From contig NZ_VFID01000012.1 of the NCBI RefSeq assembly GCF_006542425.1, positions 124,001-188,000 of the forward strand: a DNA stretch of 64,000 nt, given 5' to 3'. The notes under the pieces are model-generated. The model worked only from the letters and a program-made list of their open reading frames with translations. It did not search any database and was not told the DNA's origin. Positions 1 to 9,109 of the stretch are shown here, one piece after another. The position numbers and the translations under genes are program-made. Positions within the stretch are counted from its first letter, which is position 1; the number at the start of each line of letters is the position of its first letter. The DNA comes from Pseudoxanthomonas sp. z9. GTDB lineage: Bacteria > Pseudomonadota > Gammaproteobacteria > Xanthomonadales > Xanthomonadaceae.

Positions 1-2
1 GC

Positions 3-1358
3 ATCCTGGTCGTCGACGATCAGCCCGACGTGCGCGAGGCGCTGCGCATGCTGCTCAAGAGCGCCGGCTACGGCATGGTCGGCGCGGAGTCGCCGGAGAT
101 CGCGCTGGGTTGCCTGCGCGGCGACGAATTCGCCGCCGTGCTGGTGGACATGAACTACCGCCGTGACACCACCTCCGGCGAGGAGGGACTGGCACTGGTG
201 GAGCAGATCGCCGCGCAGTGCCCCGGCCTGCCGGTGGTGGCGATGACCGCCTGGGGCAGCATCGAACTGGCGGTGACGGCGATGCAGCGCGGCGCCGTCG
301 ATTTCATCGAGAAGCCGTGGCAGAACGCGCGCGTGCTGAACGTGCTGGAAAGCCGCATCGCGCTGGATCGCAGCCGCCGCAGCGAGCAGCGGCTGGGACA
401 GGCGCAGGCGCTGCTACTGCAGGAGGCCGGCGACGACTTCATCGCCGAATCGCCGGTGATGCGCCGCCTGCTGGAGGATCTGGCGCGGATCGCCGAGAGC
501 GACGCCAACCTGCTGCTGCTGGGCGAGAACGGCACCGGCAAGAGCCTGCTGGCGGGCTTCGTGCATCGCGGCTCGCGGCGCGCGGCGCGGGCCTTCGTCA
601 AGGTCAACATCGGCGGCATCGCGCCGACCCTGTTCGAGGCCGAACTGTTCGGCCACGTGCGCGGCGCCTACACCGACGCGCGCCAGGATCGCGCCGGCCG
701 GTTCGAACTGGCCGACGGCGGCACCCTGTTCCTGGACGAGATCGGCAACCTGCCGCTGGACCAGCAGCCCAAGCTGCTGCGCGCGATCGAGGAAGGGGAG
801 TTCGAACGCCTGGGCTCCTCGCAGACGCGGCGGGTGGACGTGCGGGTGATCGCCGCGACCAACGCGGATCTGGAAAGCGAAGTGGCGGCCGGCCGCTTCC
901 GCCAGGATCTGCTGTACCGGATCAACACGTTCCAGGTGCGGGTGCCGGCGCTGCGCGAGCGCGGCGAGGACATCCTGCCGCTGGCCCGCCATTACCTGTC
1001 CGCCGCCTGCACCCGCTACCGCCGCCCGGTGCCGCGCATCGGCCGCGATGCCGAGCGCGCACTGCTCACCTATCCGTGGCCGGGCAACGTGCGCGAACTG
1101 TCGCACGTGATGGAACGCGCGGCGCTGCTGGCCGACGAAGGCGTGCTGGACGCCGCCGCGCTGCGCCTGCCCGGCGCGGCGGAGCCACGGTTGTCCGAAC
1201 GCATGACCCTGGAGGAAGCCGAAGCGCTGCTGTTGCGGCGCGCGCTGGCCGACCAGGGCGGCAACCTGCAACGCGCCGCCGACCAGCTCGGCATCACCCG
1301 CCAGAGCCTGTACCGGCGGCTGGAGAAACACGGCCTGCGTGGCGATGAAAACGCCTGA
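3..1358 (+). CDS. Sigma-54-type response regulator (NtrC-like), 5' end outside the window
   Basis: Response regulator that should activate transcription when phosphorylated by the kinase encoded next. The reading frame is open to the left edge and begins inside the receiver domain ([10 protein letters not shown]), so the true start lies upstream. Counting from the GTG at 30, the probable phospho-acceptor Asp is near residue 40 (LVDMN) and the conserved Lys is in FIEKPW. The AAA+ domain follows, with Walker A GENGTGKS near 165 and Walker [11 protein letters not shown] near 232, then a C-terminal Fis-type helix-turn-helix (about 410-438, [12 protein letters not shown]). The sigma-54 contact loop reads GAYTDA instead of GAFTGA. 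The gene overlaps the kinase start, so the two are probably co-translated. Family assignment is firm; the regulon is unknown. Confidence 0.93.
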   Translation: MLVVDDQPDVREALRMLLKSAGYGMVGAESPEIALGCLRGDEFAAVLVDMNYRRDTTSGEEGLALVEQIAAQCPGLPVVAMTAWGSIELAVTAMQRGAVDFIEKPWQNARVLNVLESRIALDRSRRSEQRLGQAQALLLQEAGDDFIAESPVMRRLLEDLARIAESDANLLLLGENGTGKSLLAGFVHRGSRRAARAFVKVNIGGIAPTLFEAELFGHVRGAYTDARQDRAGRFELADGGTLFLDEIGNLPLDQQPKLLRAIEEGEFERLGSSQTRRVDVRVIAATNADLESEVAAGRFRQDLLYRINTFQVRVPALRERGEDILPLARHYLSAACTRYRRPVPRIGRDAERALLTYPWPGNVRELSHVMERAALLADEGVLDAAALRLPGAAEPRLSERMTLEEAEALLLRRALADQGGNLQRAADQLGITRQSLYRRLEKHGLRGDENA

Positions 1359-2649
1359 GCGCGGACGCGCGGCGTGGCTGGTCGCGCCGTCGATGCTGGC
1401 GCTGGCGACCGTGCTCGCGCTGGGCACGCCGGCGCCGCGCGAAGCGGCCCTGCTGCTGATTTGCGTGCTGGCGCTGACCGCGATCATCTGGCGATTGCAG
1501 CGATACGCGGACGGGCGCCGCCTGCGCACCCTCGACGGCTTGCTGGAATCGCTGCGCGAAGGCGACTACAGCGTGCGCGGCGCGGTCTCCGGCGGCGACG
1601 GACAGATCCGGCTGATGGGTCGTTTCAACGCACTGGCGCAGCGATTGCAGGACGAGCAGCGCGATTCCCACGAGAGCCTGCAACTGCTGAGCAAGACCCT
1701 GGCCGCGCTGGACGGCGCGGTATTCGCGTTCGAGCAGGATGATCGCCTGCGCCTGATCAACCCCGCCGGTGAACGGCTGCTGGGCCGGCCGGCTGCCGAA
1801 CTGCTGGGACAGCGCGCGGATGCGTTGGGGCTGGCGCCGCTGTTCGACATTGCGAATGGCCGCATCCACGCGCACGCCTTTCCCACCCAGCAGGGACGCT
1901 GGCAGATCGGGCACGCGTCGCTGCGCAGCCGCAGCCAGGCCGGCCGCCTGCTGGTGCTGCAGCCGATGGAGCGCGCGTTGCGTGACGAGGAAGCGCAGGC
2001 GTTCCGCCGCCTGCTGCGCGTGCTCAGCCACGAGATCAACAACTCGATGGCGCCAATCGCCTCCATGGCCGATACCCTGGCACGCGTGTTGCCGCCGGCA
2101 GGCGCGACGCTCGACCCGGAGGCGCGCACCGACCTTGCGGGTGGGCTGGATCTGATCGAACAGCGCAGCCTGGCATTGCAGCGCTTCCTCGGCGGCTACG
2201 CGCGGCTGGCCAAGTTGCCCGAACCGCAACCGGCCAGCGTGGCGCTGGCGTCGCTGTGCGAGCGCGTGCGTCGGCTGGTCGACGAACGCATCCGGGTCGA
2301 GGTCGCGCCGCAACTGCGGGTGATCGCCGACGCCGACCAGCTGGAACAGGTGCTGATCAACCTGCTGCGCAACGCGGTCGAAGCCGGCGGCACCGTGCCG
2401 GTCGAGTTGCGTGCGTGGGCGGAAAACGGACAGGCGCGCGTGCAGGTCAGGGATCGTGGCGAGGGCCTGCCGTCCAGCGACAGCCTGTTCGTGCCGTTCT
2501 TCACCACCAAGAGCGGCGGCTCCGGCATCGGCCTGGTGCTGTCACGCCAGATCCTGGAAGCACAGCAGGGCAGCCTGGAGTTGCAGTCGCGCGCGCCCGA
2601 AGCCGGCACGGTGGCGGAACTGCGCCTGCCGCTGGCCCAAGAGGGCTGA
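1345..2649 (+). CDS. Sensor histidine kinase (NtrB/NtrY-like)
   Basis: Inner-membrane sensor kinase, partner of the preceding regulator. Two hydrophobic helices occupy roughly residues 10-52 with almost no periplasmic loop, so the signal is probably sensed in the membrane or cytoplasm. A PAS-like segment (LRLINPAGERLLGRPAAELL) sits around 125-165. The dimerisation helix has phospho-His near 228 in LSHEINNSMAPI. The ATPase domain shows the N-box LINLLRNAVEA, a G1-type VRDRGEGLP and a G2-type GGSGIGLVLSR. ATG at 1345 is used; an in-frame GTG at 1339 is an alternative, and either start overlaps the regulator's stop. The ligand cannot be inferred. Confidence 0.9.
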   Translation: MKTPERGRAAWLVAPSMLALATVLALGTPAPREAALLLICVLALTAIIWRLQRYADGRRLRTLDGLLESLREGDYSVRGAVSGGDGQIRLMGRFNALAQRLQDEQRDSHESLQLLSKTLAALDGAVFAFEQDDRLRLINPAGERLLGRPAAELLGQRADALGLAPLFDIANGRIHAHAFPTQQGRWQIGHASLRSRSQAGRLLVLQPMERALRDEEAQAFRRLLRVLSHEINNSMAPIASMADTLARVLPPAGATLDPEARTDLAGGLDLIEQRSLALQRFLGGYARLAKLPEPQPASVALASLCERVRRLVDERIRVEVAPQLRVIADADQLEQVLINLLRNAVEAGGTVPVELRAWAENGQARVQVRDRGEGLPSSDSLFVPFFTTKSGGSGIGLVLSRQILEAQQGSLELQSRAPEAGTVAELRLPLAQEG

Positions 2650-2659
2650 ACGTCGTCCG

Positions 2660-3880
2660 TCAGGGCCGCGGCAGGCCCGTCGCCAGCCACGTCGCGCCCA
2701 GGCACACCGCCAGCACCCACAGCGCCGACCGCCGCGCCCGGGCCGCGATCAGCAGGCCCAGCACGATGATTCCCACGTCGACGGGCGTGCCCACCGCGTT
2801 CTTCCACAGCGGGTCGTACAGTGCCGCCGCCAGCAGGCCCACGACCGCCGCGTTGATGCCGGCCACCATCCGCGCCAGTCGCGGATGGGAGGCAATCCGC
2901 GCCCAGCCCGGCAGCAGCGCGATCAGCAACAGGAAGCCCGGCAGGAAAATGCACAGCAGCGCCACCGCGGCCGCCAGCGGGCGGCCGACCCCGACGTCCA
3001 CGCTCGCGCCGAGAAAAGCCGCCAGCGAGAACATCGGTCCGGGCATCGCCTGCGCGGCGCCGTAGCCGGCCAGGAACTGGTCCGCGCCCATCCATCCCGG
3101 CGCCACCAGCTTGGCTTCCAGCAACGGCAGCACCACGTGGCCACCGCCGAACACCAGCGCCCCGGACTGGTAGCTGGCCGCCGCCAGCGCATCCAGAGTC
3201 GGTGCCACGTCGCGCGGCCAGAATGTCCACAGCAGTCCCGCCGCGAACAGGAACAGCGCGATGGACGCCAACCAACGCGGCGTGCGTGGAGCCGGACTGG
3301 ATCCTGTCGACGCCGGCGGACAGCACCACCCACCAGCGATCGCGCCGAGGCCGATGGCCGCCAGCTGCCAGATCGGATCGCGCGCCAGCAGCGCCAGCGC
3401 GGCGACCGCGATCGCCAAGGCGATGCGGCGCGCATCCGGCGTGAGCGTGCGTGCCATGCCCCACAGGCCATGCGCGACCACCACCACCGCCACCAGCTTG
3501 AGGCCATGCACGAGTGCCAGCCCGAGCGGCGTGGTGGACGCGCGCGGCGCATGCAGCGCCAGCCAGTACATCAGCAACGCCGAGGGCAGGGTGAAGCCGA
3601 GGAATGCCGCCAACGCCCCGCGCCAGCCGCCGCGCAGCCAGCCCAGCGCAAAACCGAGCTGGCTGCTCGCCGGCCCCGGCAGGAACTGGCACAGCCCGAC
3701 CAGTCCGGCGAATGCGTCTTCGTCCAACCAGCGTCGCCGCTGCACGAACTCGGCGCGGAAATAACCCAGGTGTGCCAGCGGTCCGCCGAACGAGCTCAGC
3801 CCCAGGCGCAGGAACACCAGGAAGATCGCGATCACGCCCGAGGGCGGCGCGCGGGAACCGGTGGGCGATGGATGGCTCAA
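2660..3880 (-). CDS. chrA: Chromate transporter, ChrA family (two-domain form)
   Basis: Inner-membrane transporter of the CHR family, which exports chromate. About 406 residues, matching the long fused form with two homologous halves. The first half carries FGGPLAHLGYFRAEFV and the second GGGHVVLPLLEAKLV; both contain several predicted membrane helices and the glycine-rich CQFLPGPASSQ and YGAAQAMPGPMFS segments. No ATG lies near the start. A strong AAGGAG on the minus strand sits 5 nt before a TTG at 3880, so that start is chosen over the GTG at 3886, which would touch the ribosome site. The gene converges with the kinase gene. Substrate is inferred from family membership only. Confidence 0.85.
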   Translation of the reverse strand: MSHPSPTGSRAPPSGVIAIFLVFLRLGLSSFGGPLAHLGYFRAEFVQRRRWLDEDAFAGLVGLCQFLPGPASSQLGFALGWLRGGWRGALAAFLGFTLPSALLMYWLALHAPRASTTPLGLALVHGLKLVAVVVVAHGLWGMARTLTPDARRIALAIAVAALALLARDPIWQLAAIGLGAIAGGWCCPPASTGSSPAPRTPRWLASIALFLFAAGLLWTFWPRDVAPTLDALAAASYQSGALVFGGGHVVLPLLEAKLVAPGWMGADQFLAGYGAAQAMPGPMFSLAAFLGASVDVGVGRPLAAAVALLCIFLPGFLLLIALLPGWARIASHPRLARMVAGINAAVVGLLAAALYDPLWKNAVGTPVDVGIIVLGLLIAARARRSALWVLAVCLGATWLATGLPRP

Positions 3881-3984
3881 GGACACTCCTTCAGGGCGGC
3901 GCGGCGCACGAGATCGGACAGGCCACCATGATCCAACATCGCCGCGATGACCCCATGATGGCAGCTGCCCGATCAATCTGGATT

Positions 3985-4165
3985 TCGCGACTCACGTCGC
4001 TCCCACAGGGAAGGGGACGTTTGAAATGCAGAGGGCCCGCTTTGTCAGCCATCGCCGCTGTCCACCCCACTCAAGCCAATCCGGCGTTGTGGGAGCGACG
4101 TAAGTCGCGAGGCTTTTTTTTTTCGCATCGCCAAACCGGGCGTCGCGACTCACGTCGCTCCCACA
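3985..4165. repeat. REP-like repeat cluster, three copies
   Basis: Three 23-nt copies of TGTGGGAGCGACGTRAGTCG+CGA lie at 3985-4007 (inverted), 4088-4110 (direct) and 4143-4165 (inverted). Each contains a GCGAC/GTCGC hairpin. A fourth, degenerate hairpin (GCGACGAGTGTCGC, 4171-4184) abuts the stop codon of the methyltransferase gene. The copy at 4088 is followed closely by a run of ten T (4114-4123). The same element recurs at 12.2 and 15.2 kb. The whole 3881-4187 interval holds no gene. The GTGG head plus hairpin resembles REP sequences mobilised by RAYT transposases, but no RAYT gene is in the window. Confidence 0.85.
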
Positions 4166-4187
4166 AGAGAGCGACGAGTGTCGCCGC

Positions 4188-5144
4188 TCAATGCGCGGAA
4201 ACTTCCATCCACCAGGCAGGCGACCAGCTGTAGTCGTAGAGCGGGCGTGCGTCGCGCAAGCGATAACCGGCCTGTCCCAGTTCACGCTGCCAGTCCGCGA
4301 CCGGCTGCTCCCAGTTCGAGGGCGCGACACCGCGTCGCAGTTGGCCGGCCAGCATCGGCGCGAGGAAGCCGTGCGCGATCAGCGCCGCCTCCTCGCCGTA
4401 TTGGGCGAGGCAACGTTCGTAGCGACCGGCGACCGAATGGAAGTACGCAGGCGTGCCGTGCGCCAGCGCCGGTACGTCGAACTCCACCACCACCAGCGTG
4501 TCCACGTGTGGCCGCAACGCGCGCAGCGCGGCCACCCGTTCGGGCGGCGGCAGCGATTGCAGCGCGAAGCTGGATTGCGCCAGATCCCAGTGATCCCCGG
4601 GCGACAACCCCTGCACGAAGGACTGCAGCGTGACGCCGTGCAGGTGCAGCCGTCCTTGCGTATGGGCATCGGAAAACTGCCCGGCGAACAGCGCTGCCAG
4701 CGCGTCGCGCAGGCCACCCTGGGGTTCGATCACGTCGATGCGCTCGGGCAGCCGCGCGGCGGCGCGCAGCGCCGGCAACAGCGCCATGCCGTCGCCGGCG
4801 CCGATATCGAGCAGGCGGTTCACCGTCGGCCGCGCATGGCGTTCGGCCATCGCCTGGCTGACCGCGGCGTACAGCGGCACGTTGTCGCCGCCGCGGATGA
4901 AGGCCTGGAACGCGGCGTGCGCCGCGTAGGCACTGTCCGGGCCTTCACCGGCCAGGTGTCGCAACAGCGCGGCGGCCATGCGCGAACCCCGCGCGTCCGC
5001 CTGCCGCAGCGCGGGCTGGGCGGCGGCAGGCCGTTCGTCGGCGATCGCGGCGAAGGCATTGGCCAGTTGCGTGATGGCTTCGCCATCGACGTCGGCTTTC
5101 ATCTCGCTGGCGGGAGCGATGTGCGGATCGGAAGGATTCGGCAT
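4188..5144 (-). CDS. Class I SAM-dependent methyltransferase, unknown substrate
   Basis: Predicted cytoplasmic methyltransferase of 318 residues. The SAM-binding motif I is clear (RLLDIGAGDGMALLPAL, about residues 105-121), followed by an acidic end of strand 2 (IDVIEPQ). The C-terminal half contains aromatic-rich segments (HWDLAQSSFALQSL, YDYSWSPAWWMEV) without a recognised substrate signature. The ATG at 5144 is used; a second ATG at 5102 is possible and neither has a strong ribosome site. The gene stands between REP-like repeats and the LysR gene, so context gives no hint of the substrate. Confidence 0.7.
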   Translation of the reverse strand: MPNPSDPHIAPASEMKADVDGEAITQLANAFAAIADERPAAAQPALRQADARGSRMAAALLRHLAGEGPDSAYAAHAAFQAFIRGGDNVPLYAAVSQAMAERHARPTVNRLLDIGAGDGMALLPALRAAARLPERIDVIEPQGGLRDALAALFAGQFSDAHTQGRLHLHGVTLQSFVQGLSPGDHWDLAQSSFALQSLPPPERVAALRALRPHVDTLVVVEFDVPALAHGTPAYFHSVAGRYERCLAQYGEEAALIAHGFLAPMLAGQLRRGVAPSNWEQPVADWQRELGQAGYRLRDARPLYDYSWSPAWWMEVSAH

Positions 5145-5197
5145 GCGCGCGAAGAAGGAGGAAGACCACGCGATTATGCCGGTCCACGCCAAGGCGG

Positions 5198-6118
5198 TCA
5201 GTCTTCCTCCAGCGTCTGGAAGCGCTGCGCGAGATAGTCGATCAGGCTGCGCACCGACGGCACCAGCCCGCGCCGCGACGGGAACACGGCGTGGATGATG
5301 CCCTGCTTGGGTCGCCAATCCGGCAACAGCCGGACCAGGCGACCATCGGCGAGTTCGTCGCACATCACCATGGTCGGCAGCATCATGATGCCGACGCCGG
5401 CGACCGCGGCCATGCGGATCGCGGTCATGTCGTCGGTGACCAGGCGGGGTTCGTGATGGACGGTGGCGATCGTGCCGTCGCGATCGGTGAACTGCCAGCT
5501 ATGGTCGCGATGGAACGGACCGAGGTCGAGAGTGGGATGGAGCGCCAGATCCGCAGGCGTGGCGGGCAGCGGCGCATTGCCGAACAGGCGCGGACTCGCG
5601 GCCACGTTCCAGCAGCGCTGCGCCAGCACACGGATCACCAGATCGCTGTCCTCCAGCGGTGGCGGACGCACGCGGATCGCCACGTCGACACCTTCGCCGA
5701 CCACGTCGACGCGGCGGTTGGTGGCGTCCAGCAGCACGGTGATCTTCGGATTCTCCGCCATGAAATCGGCCACCATCACTCCGACCCGCGCGTGCAGCAG
5801 CGCCACCGGGCAGGCGAGCCGCACGACGCCACGCGGCTCGGAACGGGTGAGTTCGATCGCCTCCTGCGCCGCCTCGGCCTCCACGATCATCGCCTTGCAA
5901 TGGCGGTAGTAGTCCTGGCCGATGTCGGTGACCGAGAAGCGGCGGGTGGAGCGCTGGATCAGGCGCACGCCCAGGCGTTCCTCCAGCAGCGCGATGCGCC
6001 GGCTGAGCTTGGACTTGGGCACGCCGAGCGCGCGCCCGGCGGGAGCGAACCCGCCGTGATCCACCACCTGGGCGAAGTAGAACAGGTCGTTGAGGTCGGT
6101 CGGGACCATGCCGGTCAT
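5198..6118 (-). CDS. LysR-family transcriptional regulator
   Basis: DNA-binding regulator of 306 residues, the normal LysR length. The N-terminal winged helix-turn-helix is plain (DLNDLFYFAQVVDHGGFAPAGRALGVPKSKLSRRIALLEERLGV, described here as residues 6 to about 50), followed by a substrate-binding domain with the CrgA/DsdC-like pattern (GVVRLACPVALLHARVGVM). The start at 6118 is preceded by AGGTGA at good spacing. It is divergent from the pirin gene with 113 nt between them, the usual LysR layout, so it probably controls the pirin/isochorismatase-fold genes. The inducer is unknown. Confidence 0.93.
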   Translation of the reverse strand: MTGMVPTDLNDLFYFAQVVDHGGFAPAGRALGVPKSKLSRRIALLEERLGVRLIQRSTRRFSVTDIGQDYYRHCKAMIVEAEAAQEAIELTRSEPRGVVRLACPVALLHARVGVMVADFMAENPKITVLLDATNRRVDVVGEGVDVAIRVRPPPLEDSDLVIRVLAQRCWNVAASPRLFGNAPLPATPADLALHPTLDLGPFHRDHSWQFTDRDGTIATVHHEPRLVTDDMTAIRMAAVAGVGIMMLPTMVMCDELADGRLVRLLPDWRPKQGIIHAVFPSRRGLVPSVRSLIDYLAQRFQTLEED

Positions 6119-6231
6119 CGTTCACCTGATAGGACTCTGAGGATAAATCCTGCCGACTACCGGGTCCATCGTCCCGGGACTAACGTGCGCCCATCGCAGA
6201 TCAAGCCCGGTTCCCCGGGCGGGAGCCCACC
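6119..6231. promoter_or_regulatory. Divergent LysR/pirin control region
   Basis: This intergenic stretch must contain both divergent promoters. A small inverted repeat, CCGGG (6160-6164) and CCCGG (6173-6177) with 8 nt between, is a possible operator half-site pair. It is not a textbook T-N11-A site and could be chance in GC-rich DNA. Confidence 0.3.
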
Positions 6232-7098
6232 ATGAAGAAAGTCCTCGGCGTCTACGGCGCCCCCCGTCCCCACTGGGTGGGCGACGGTTTCCCGGCCCGC
6301 TCGCTGTTCTCCTACCAGACCCACGGCCGCCACCTCAGCCCGTTCCTGCTGCTCGACTACGCCGGCCCGTACCGGTTCGATCCGGCCGAGCACCCGCGCG
6401 GGGTGGGCCAGCATCCGCACCGTGGCTTCGAAACCGTGACCCTCGTATACGAAGGCGAACTGGAACACCGCGATTCCTCCGGCGCCGGCGGCCGCATCGG
6501 CCCGGGTGACGTGCAGTGGATGACCGCCGCCTCCGGCATCCTCCACGAGGAATACCACTCGCCCGATTTCACCCGCACCGGCGGCACCCTGGACATGGTG
6601 CAGCTGTGGGTGAACCTGCCGGCCGCCGCCAAGATGTCCGCACCGGGTTACCAGACCCTGCTCGATGGCGACATTCCGTCGGTCGCGCTGCCCGACGACG
6701 CCGGCAGCGTGCGGGTGGTGGCCGGACAGTACGAAGGACATCCCGGGCCGGCGCGCACCTTCACCCCGATGGACGTGTGGGACGTGCGTCTGCGGCAGGG
6801 CGGCAGCACCACCTTCGACGTCGCCGAAGGCCGAACCCTCGCGCTGGTCGTGCTCAAGGGCGCGCTGCGGGTCAACGGCAAGCAGGTCGCGCGCGAGGCG
6901 GAACTGGTGGTGCTGGATCGCGACGGTACCGATGTATTCGTCGAGGCCGAGTCCGACGCCACCTTCCTGCTGCTCAGCGGCGAACCCATCGACGAGCCCA
7001 TCGTCGGCCATGGCCCGTTCGTGATGAACACCCAGAGCGAAATCGTCCAGGCCATCGACGACTTCAACCGCGGCCGCTTCGGCCGGATCGCGCAGTAG
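6232..7098 (+). CDS. Pirin family protein
   Basis: Bicupin protein of 288 residues, the usual length for bacterial pirins. The N-terminal cupin carries the metal-binding set characteristic of the family: GVGQHPHRGFETVTLVYEG and ELEHRDSSG near residues 60-90, then the WMTAASGILHEE segment. Pirins bind iron or another metal; some oxidise flavonoids such as quercetin and others act as protein-binding regulators, so the reaction here is open. A GGGAG ribosome site precedes the ATG. It is divergent from the LysR gene and is followed by two isochorismatase-fold hydrolases, probably in one transcription unit. Confidence 0.93.
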   Translation: MKKVLGVYGAPRPHWVGDGFPARSLFSYQTHGRHLSPFLLLDYAGPYRFDPAEHPRGVGQHPHRGFETVTLVYEGELEHRDSSGAGGRIGPGDVQWMTAASGILHEEYHSPDFTRTGGTLDMVQLWVNLPAAAKMSAPGYQTLLDGDIPSVALPDDAGSVRVVAGQYEGHPGPARTFTPMDVWDVRLRQGGSTTFDVAEGRTLALVVLKGALRVNGKQVAREAELVVLDRDGTDVFVEAESDATFLLLSGEPIDEPIVGHGPFVMNTQSEIVQAIDDFNRGRFGRIAQ

Positions 7099-7103
7099 TT
7101 CCC

Positions 7104-7120
7104 CGGGCGGTGACCGCCCG
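7104..7120 (+). other. Intercistronic hairpin after the pirin gene
   Basis: CGGGCGG-TGA-CCGCCCG forms a perfect 7-bp stem with a 3-nt loop six bases after the pirin stop. There is no T-tract. It may stabilise the upstream mRNA or attenuate read-through. Confidence 0.5.
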
Positions 7121-7144
7121 CTCTTCCCCACGGAGTACTTCCCC

Positions 7145-7825
7145 ATGAGCCTTCCCGCCAACTTCAACGGCAGCAAGCCGATTCTCGATCCGGCCAATGC
7201 CGCGATGCTGCTGATCGATCACCAGAGCGGCCTGTTCCAGACCATCGGCGACATGCCGTTCACCCGCGTGCGCGCCCACGCCACCGCGCTGGCGAAAATG
7301 GCGACCCTGGCCGGGTTGCCGGTGATCACCACCGCCTCGGTACCGCAGGGCCCGAACGGCCCGCTGATTCCGGAAATCCACGCCGCCGCGCCGCATGCGC
7401 AGTACGTGGCACGGCGCGGCGAGATCAACGCCTGGGACAATCCCGACTTCGTTGCCGCGGTGAAGGCAACCGGGCGCAAGCAGTTGATCATCGCCGGCAC
7501 CATCACCAGCGTGTGCATGGCGTTCCCGTCCATCGCCGCGGTGGCCGACGGCTACCAGGTATTCGCGGTGATCGATGCCTCCGGCACCTATTCGAAGATG
7601 GCCGAGGAAATCACCCTGGCGCGCGTGGTGCAGGCCGGCGTGGTACCGATGGACACCGCCGCGGTGGCTTCCGAGCTGCAGAAGACCTGGCATCGCGACG
7701 ACGCGCAGCAGTGGGCCGAGATCTATACCCGGATCTTCCCGAACTACCAGTTGCTGATCGAGAGCTACACGAAAGCCCAGGACGTGCAGAAGAACCACGA
7801 AGCCCTGGATTCCCAGCGCGCCTGA
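7145..7825 (+). CDS. Isochorismatase-fold hydrolase, YcaC-like
   Basis: Cysteine hydrolase of 226 residues resembling E. coli YcaC throughout. Visible family features are the N-terminal Asp in LLIDHQSGLF (about residue 24), the GPNGPLIPEI loop, INAWDNPDFVAAVKATG and the catalytic Cys in GTITSVCMAF (about residue 123). E. coli YcaC has unknown substrate, so none is assigned. GGAG precedes the ATG. It sits between the pirin gene and a second, more divergent member of the same fold, suggesting a shared role in detoxification or turnover of a small aromatic or amide compound; that role is inference. Confidence 0.88.
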   Translation: MSLPANFNGSKPILDPANAAMLLIDHQSGLFQTIGDMPFTRVRAHATALAKMATLAGLPVITTASVPQGPNGPLIPEIHAAAPHAQYVARRGEINAWDNPDFVAAVKATGRKQLIIAGTITSVCMAFPSIAAVADGYQVFAVIDASGTYSKMAEEITLARVVQAGVVPMDTAAVASELQKTWHRDDAQQWAEIYTRIFPNYQLLIESYTKAQDVQKNHEALDSQRA

Positions 7826-7952
7826 GTACCTGCGACCCGATGGAGACGGCGAGAGCCGGCTCCGTGCTTCCGCATCGCGACGCCGTCCTCCTCCCCGCGG
7901 CGCCGCGGTGCTTCCCTCCGGCATTGCCGGACCCTCCACAGGAGCCACCGTC

Positions 7953-8594
7953 ATGGCAAGCGAACCGATCCGTGATCCGAAGAGCGATCACCTGCTCACC
8001 CCGCAGAACGCGGCCTTCATCATCATCGACTACCAGCCCGTGCAGGTGAATTCCATCGCCTCCATGGATCGCCAATTGCTGGTCAACAACATCGTCGGCG
8101 CGTCGAAGGCGGCGGTAGCCTACGGCCTGCCGATCGTGCATTCGACCGTCAACGTCAAGACGGGCCTGAACAAGCCGCCGATCCCGCAGCTGCGCAAGGT
8201 GCTGGACAAGTTCCCCACCTACGACCGCACCACCATCAATTCCTGGGAGGACGTGGCGTTCCGCCAGGCGGTGGAGGCGACCGGACGGCGCAAGCTGATC
8301 ATGACCGCGCTATGGACCGAGGCCTGCCTGACCTTCCCCGCATTGGATGCGCTGCGCGAAGGCTACGAGGTCTACGTGGTCGCCGATGCGGTCGGCGGCA
8401 CCTCGCTGGTCGCGCACGAGGCCGCGCTGCGTCGTATCGAACAAGCCGGAGGCAAGCTGATCAGCGTGCCGCAGCTGTTCTGTGAATTGCAGCGCGACTG
8501 GAACCGGCAGCAGACTGTGCCGGCCTTCATGAACCTGTTCATCGAGACCGGCGGCACCGCCGGCATCCAGTTCTCCTACGACCGCGGCGAGTAA
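7953..8594 (+). CDS. Isochorismatase-fold hydrolase, second divergent copy
   Basis: Cysteine hydrolase of 213 residues, same fold as the upstream gene but clearly divergent. The nucleophile-region Asp is in FIIIDYQPVQV (about residue 28), followed by TINSWED and the Cys-containing TALWTEACLTFPAL. The tail (ELQRDWNRQQTV) matches the YcaC-like ELHRDW pattern. The ATG at 7953 is chosen because AGGAGCC lies just upstream; the frame stays open further 5' but without a ribosome site. It is separated by 127 nt from the first copy, a stretch in which I see nothing. Probably an ancient paralogue with a different substrate. Confidence 0.86.
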   Translation: MASEPIRDPKSDHLLTPQNAAFIIIDYQPVQVNSIASMDRQLLVNNIVGASKAAVAYGLPIVHSTVNVKTGLNKPPIPQLRKVLDKFPTYDRTTINSWEDVAFRQAVEATGRRKLIMTALWTEACLTFPALDALREGYEVYVVADAVGGTSLVAHEAALRRIEQAGGKLISVPQLFCELQRDWNRQQTVPAFMNLFIETGGTAGIQFSYDRGE

Positions 8595-8635
8595 GTGGAC
8601 CGGGATGGGCGGGGCGGGCGGGTGGCCCGTTCCGC

Positions 8636-9109
8636 TCATTCACGGTCCAGGCCCTCGACGTAGGCCTTGAGCACATGCAGGGTTCCGGCCCAGTAGAACG
8701 CGGTGTGATGGAAGATCGCATCGGTGGGGAACCCATGTGCGCTGAGCGCCAGGCGGGTGCCGCCGTTTTCTTCCGCCAGATCGAAATGCAGGTGCGTCTG
8801 GTAGCCCGGTTCGTCCGCCAGTCCCGACAGCGAGCTGAGATAGCGATAGCCCAGCGCATGCGGTGGATCGAAAGCCAGCACCACGCCGCGATTCTCGAAC
8901 GGCACGTGATGGAACCCGCGGATGGTGATGGGAGCGCCGACCCGCCAGTCGGTTTCCACCGCAATCCGCAACTCGGGTTCGCCCATCCAGCGCGGCAGGC
9001 GGGCGAGATCGGTGAGCGCGCGCCAGACCCGCGTGACGGGGGCATCGATGTGGACGTGGTCCCTCCACTCGCCACGGGCCACGTCATCGGCTCGCGTCGT
9101 GTCATCCAT
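8636..9109 (-). CDS. SRPBCC-domain protein (AHSA1-like)
   Basis: Small ligand-binding-fold protein of 157 residues. The pattern HIDAPVTRVWRALTDLARLPRWMG at the N-terminus (about residues 18-41) and the C-terminal helix (WAGTLHVLKAYVEGL) are typical of the activator-of-Hsp90/polyketide-cyclase-like group. The start codon overlaps the last codons of the upstream transporter gene by 8 nt, so translation is probably coupled. Ligand unknown. An in-frame ATG at 9127 is an alternative start inside the transporter gene. Confidence 0.82.
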   Translation of the reverse strand: MDDTTRADDVARGEWRDHVHIDAPVTRVWRALTDLARLPRWMGEPELRIAVETDWRVGAPITIRGFHHVPFENRGVVLAFDPPHALGYRYLSSLSGLADEPGYQTHLHFDLAEENGGTRLALSAHGFPTDAIFHHTAFYWAGTLHVLKAYVEGLDRE

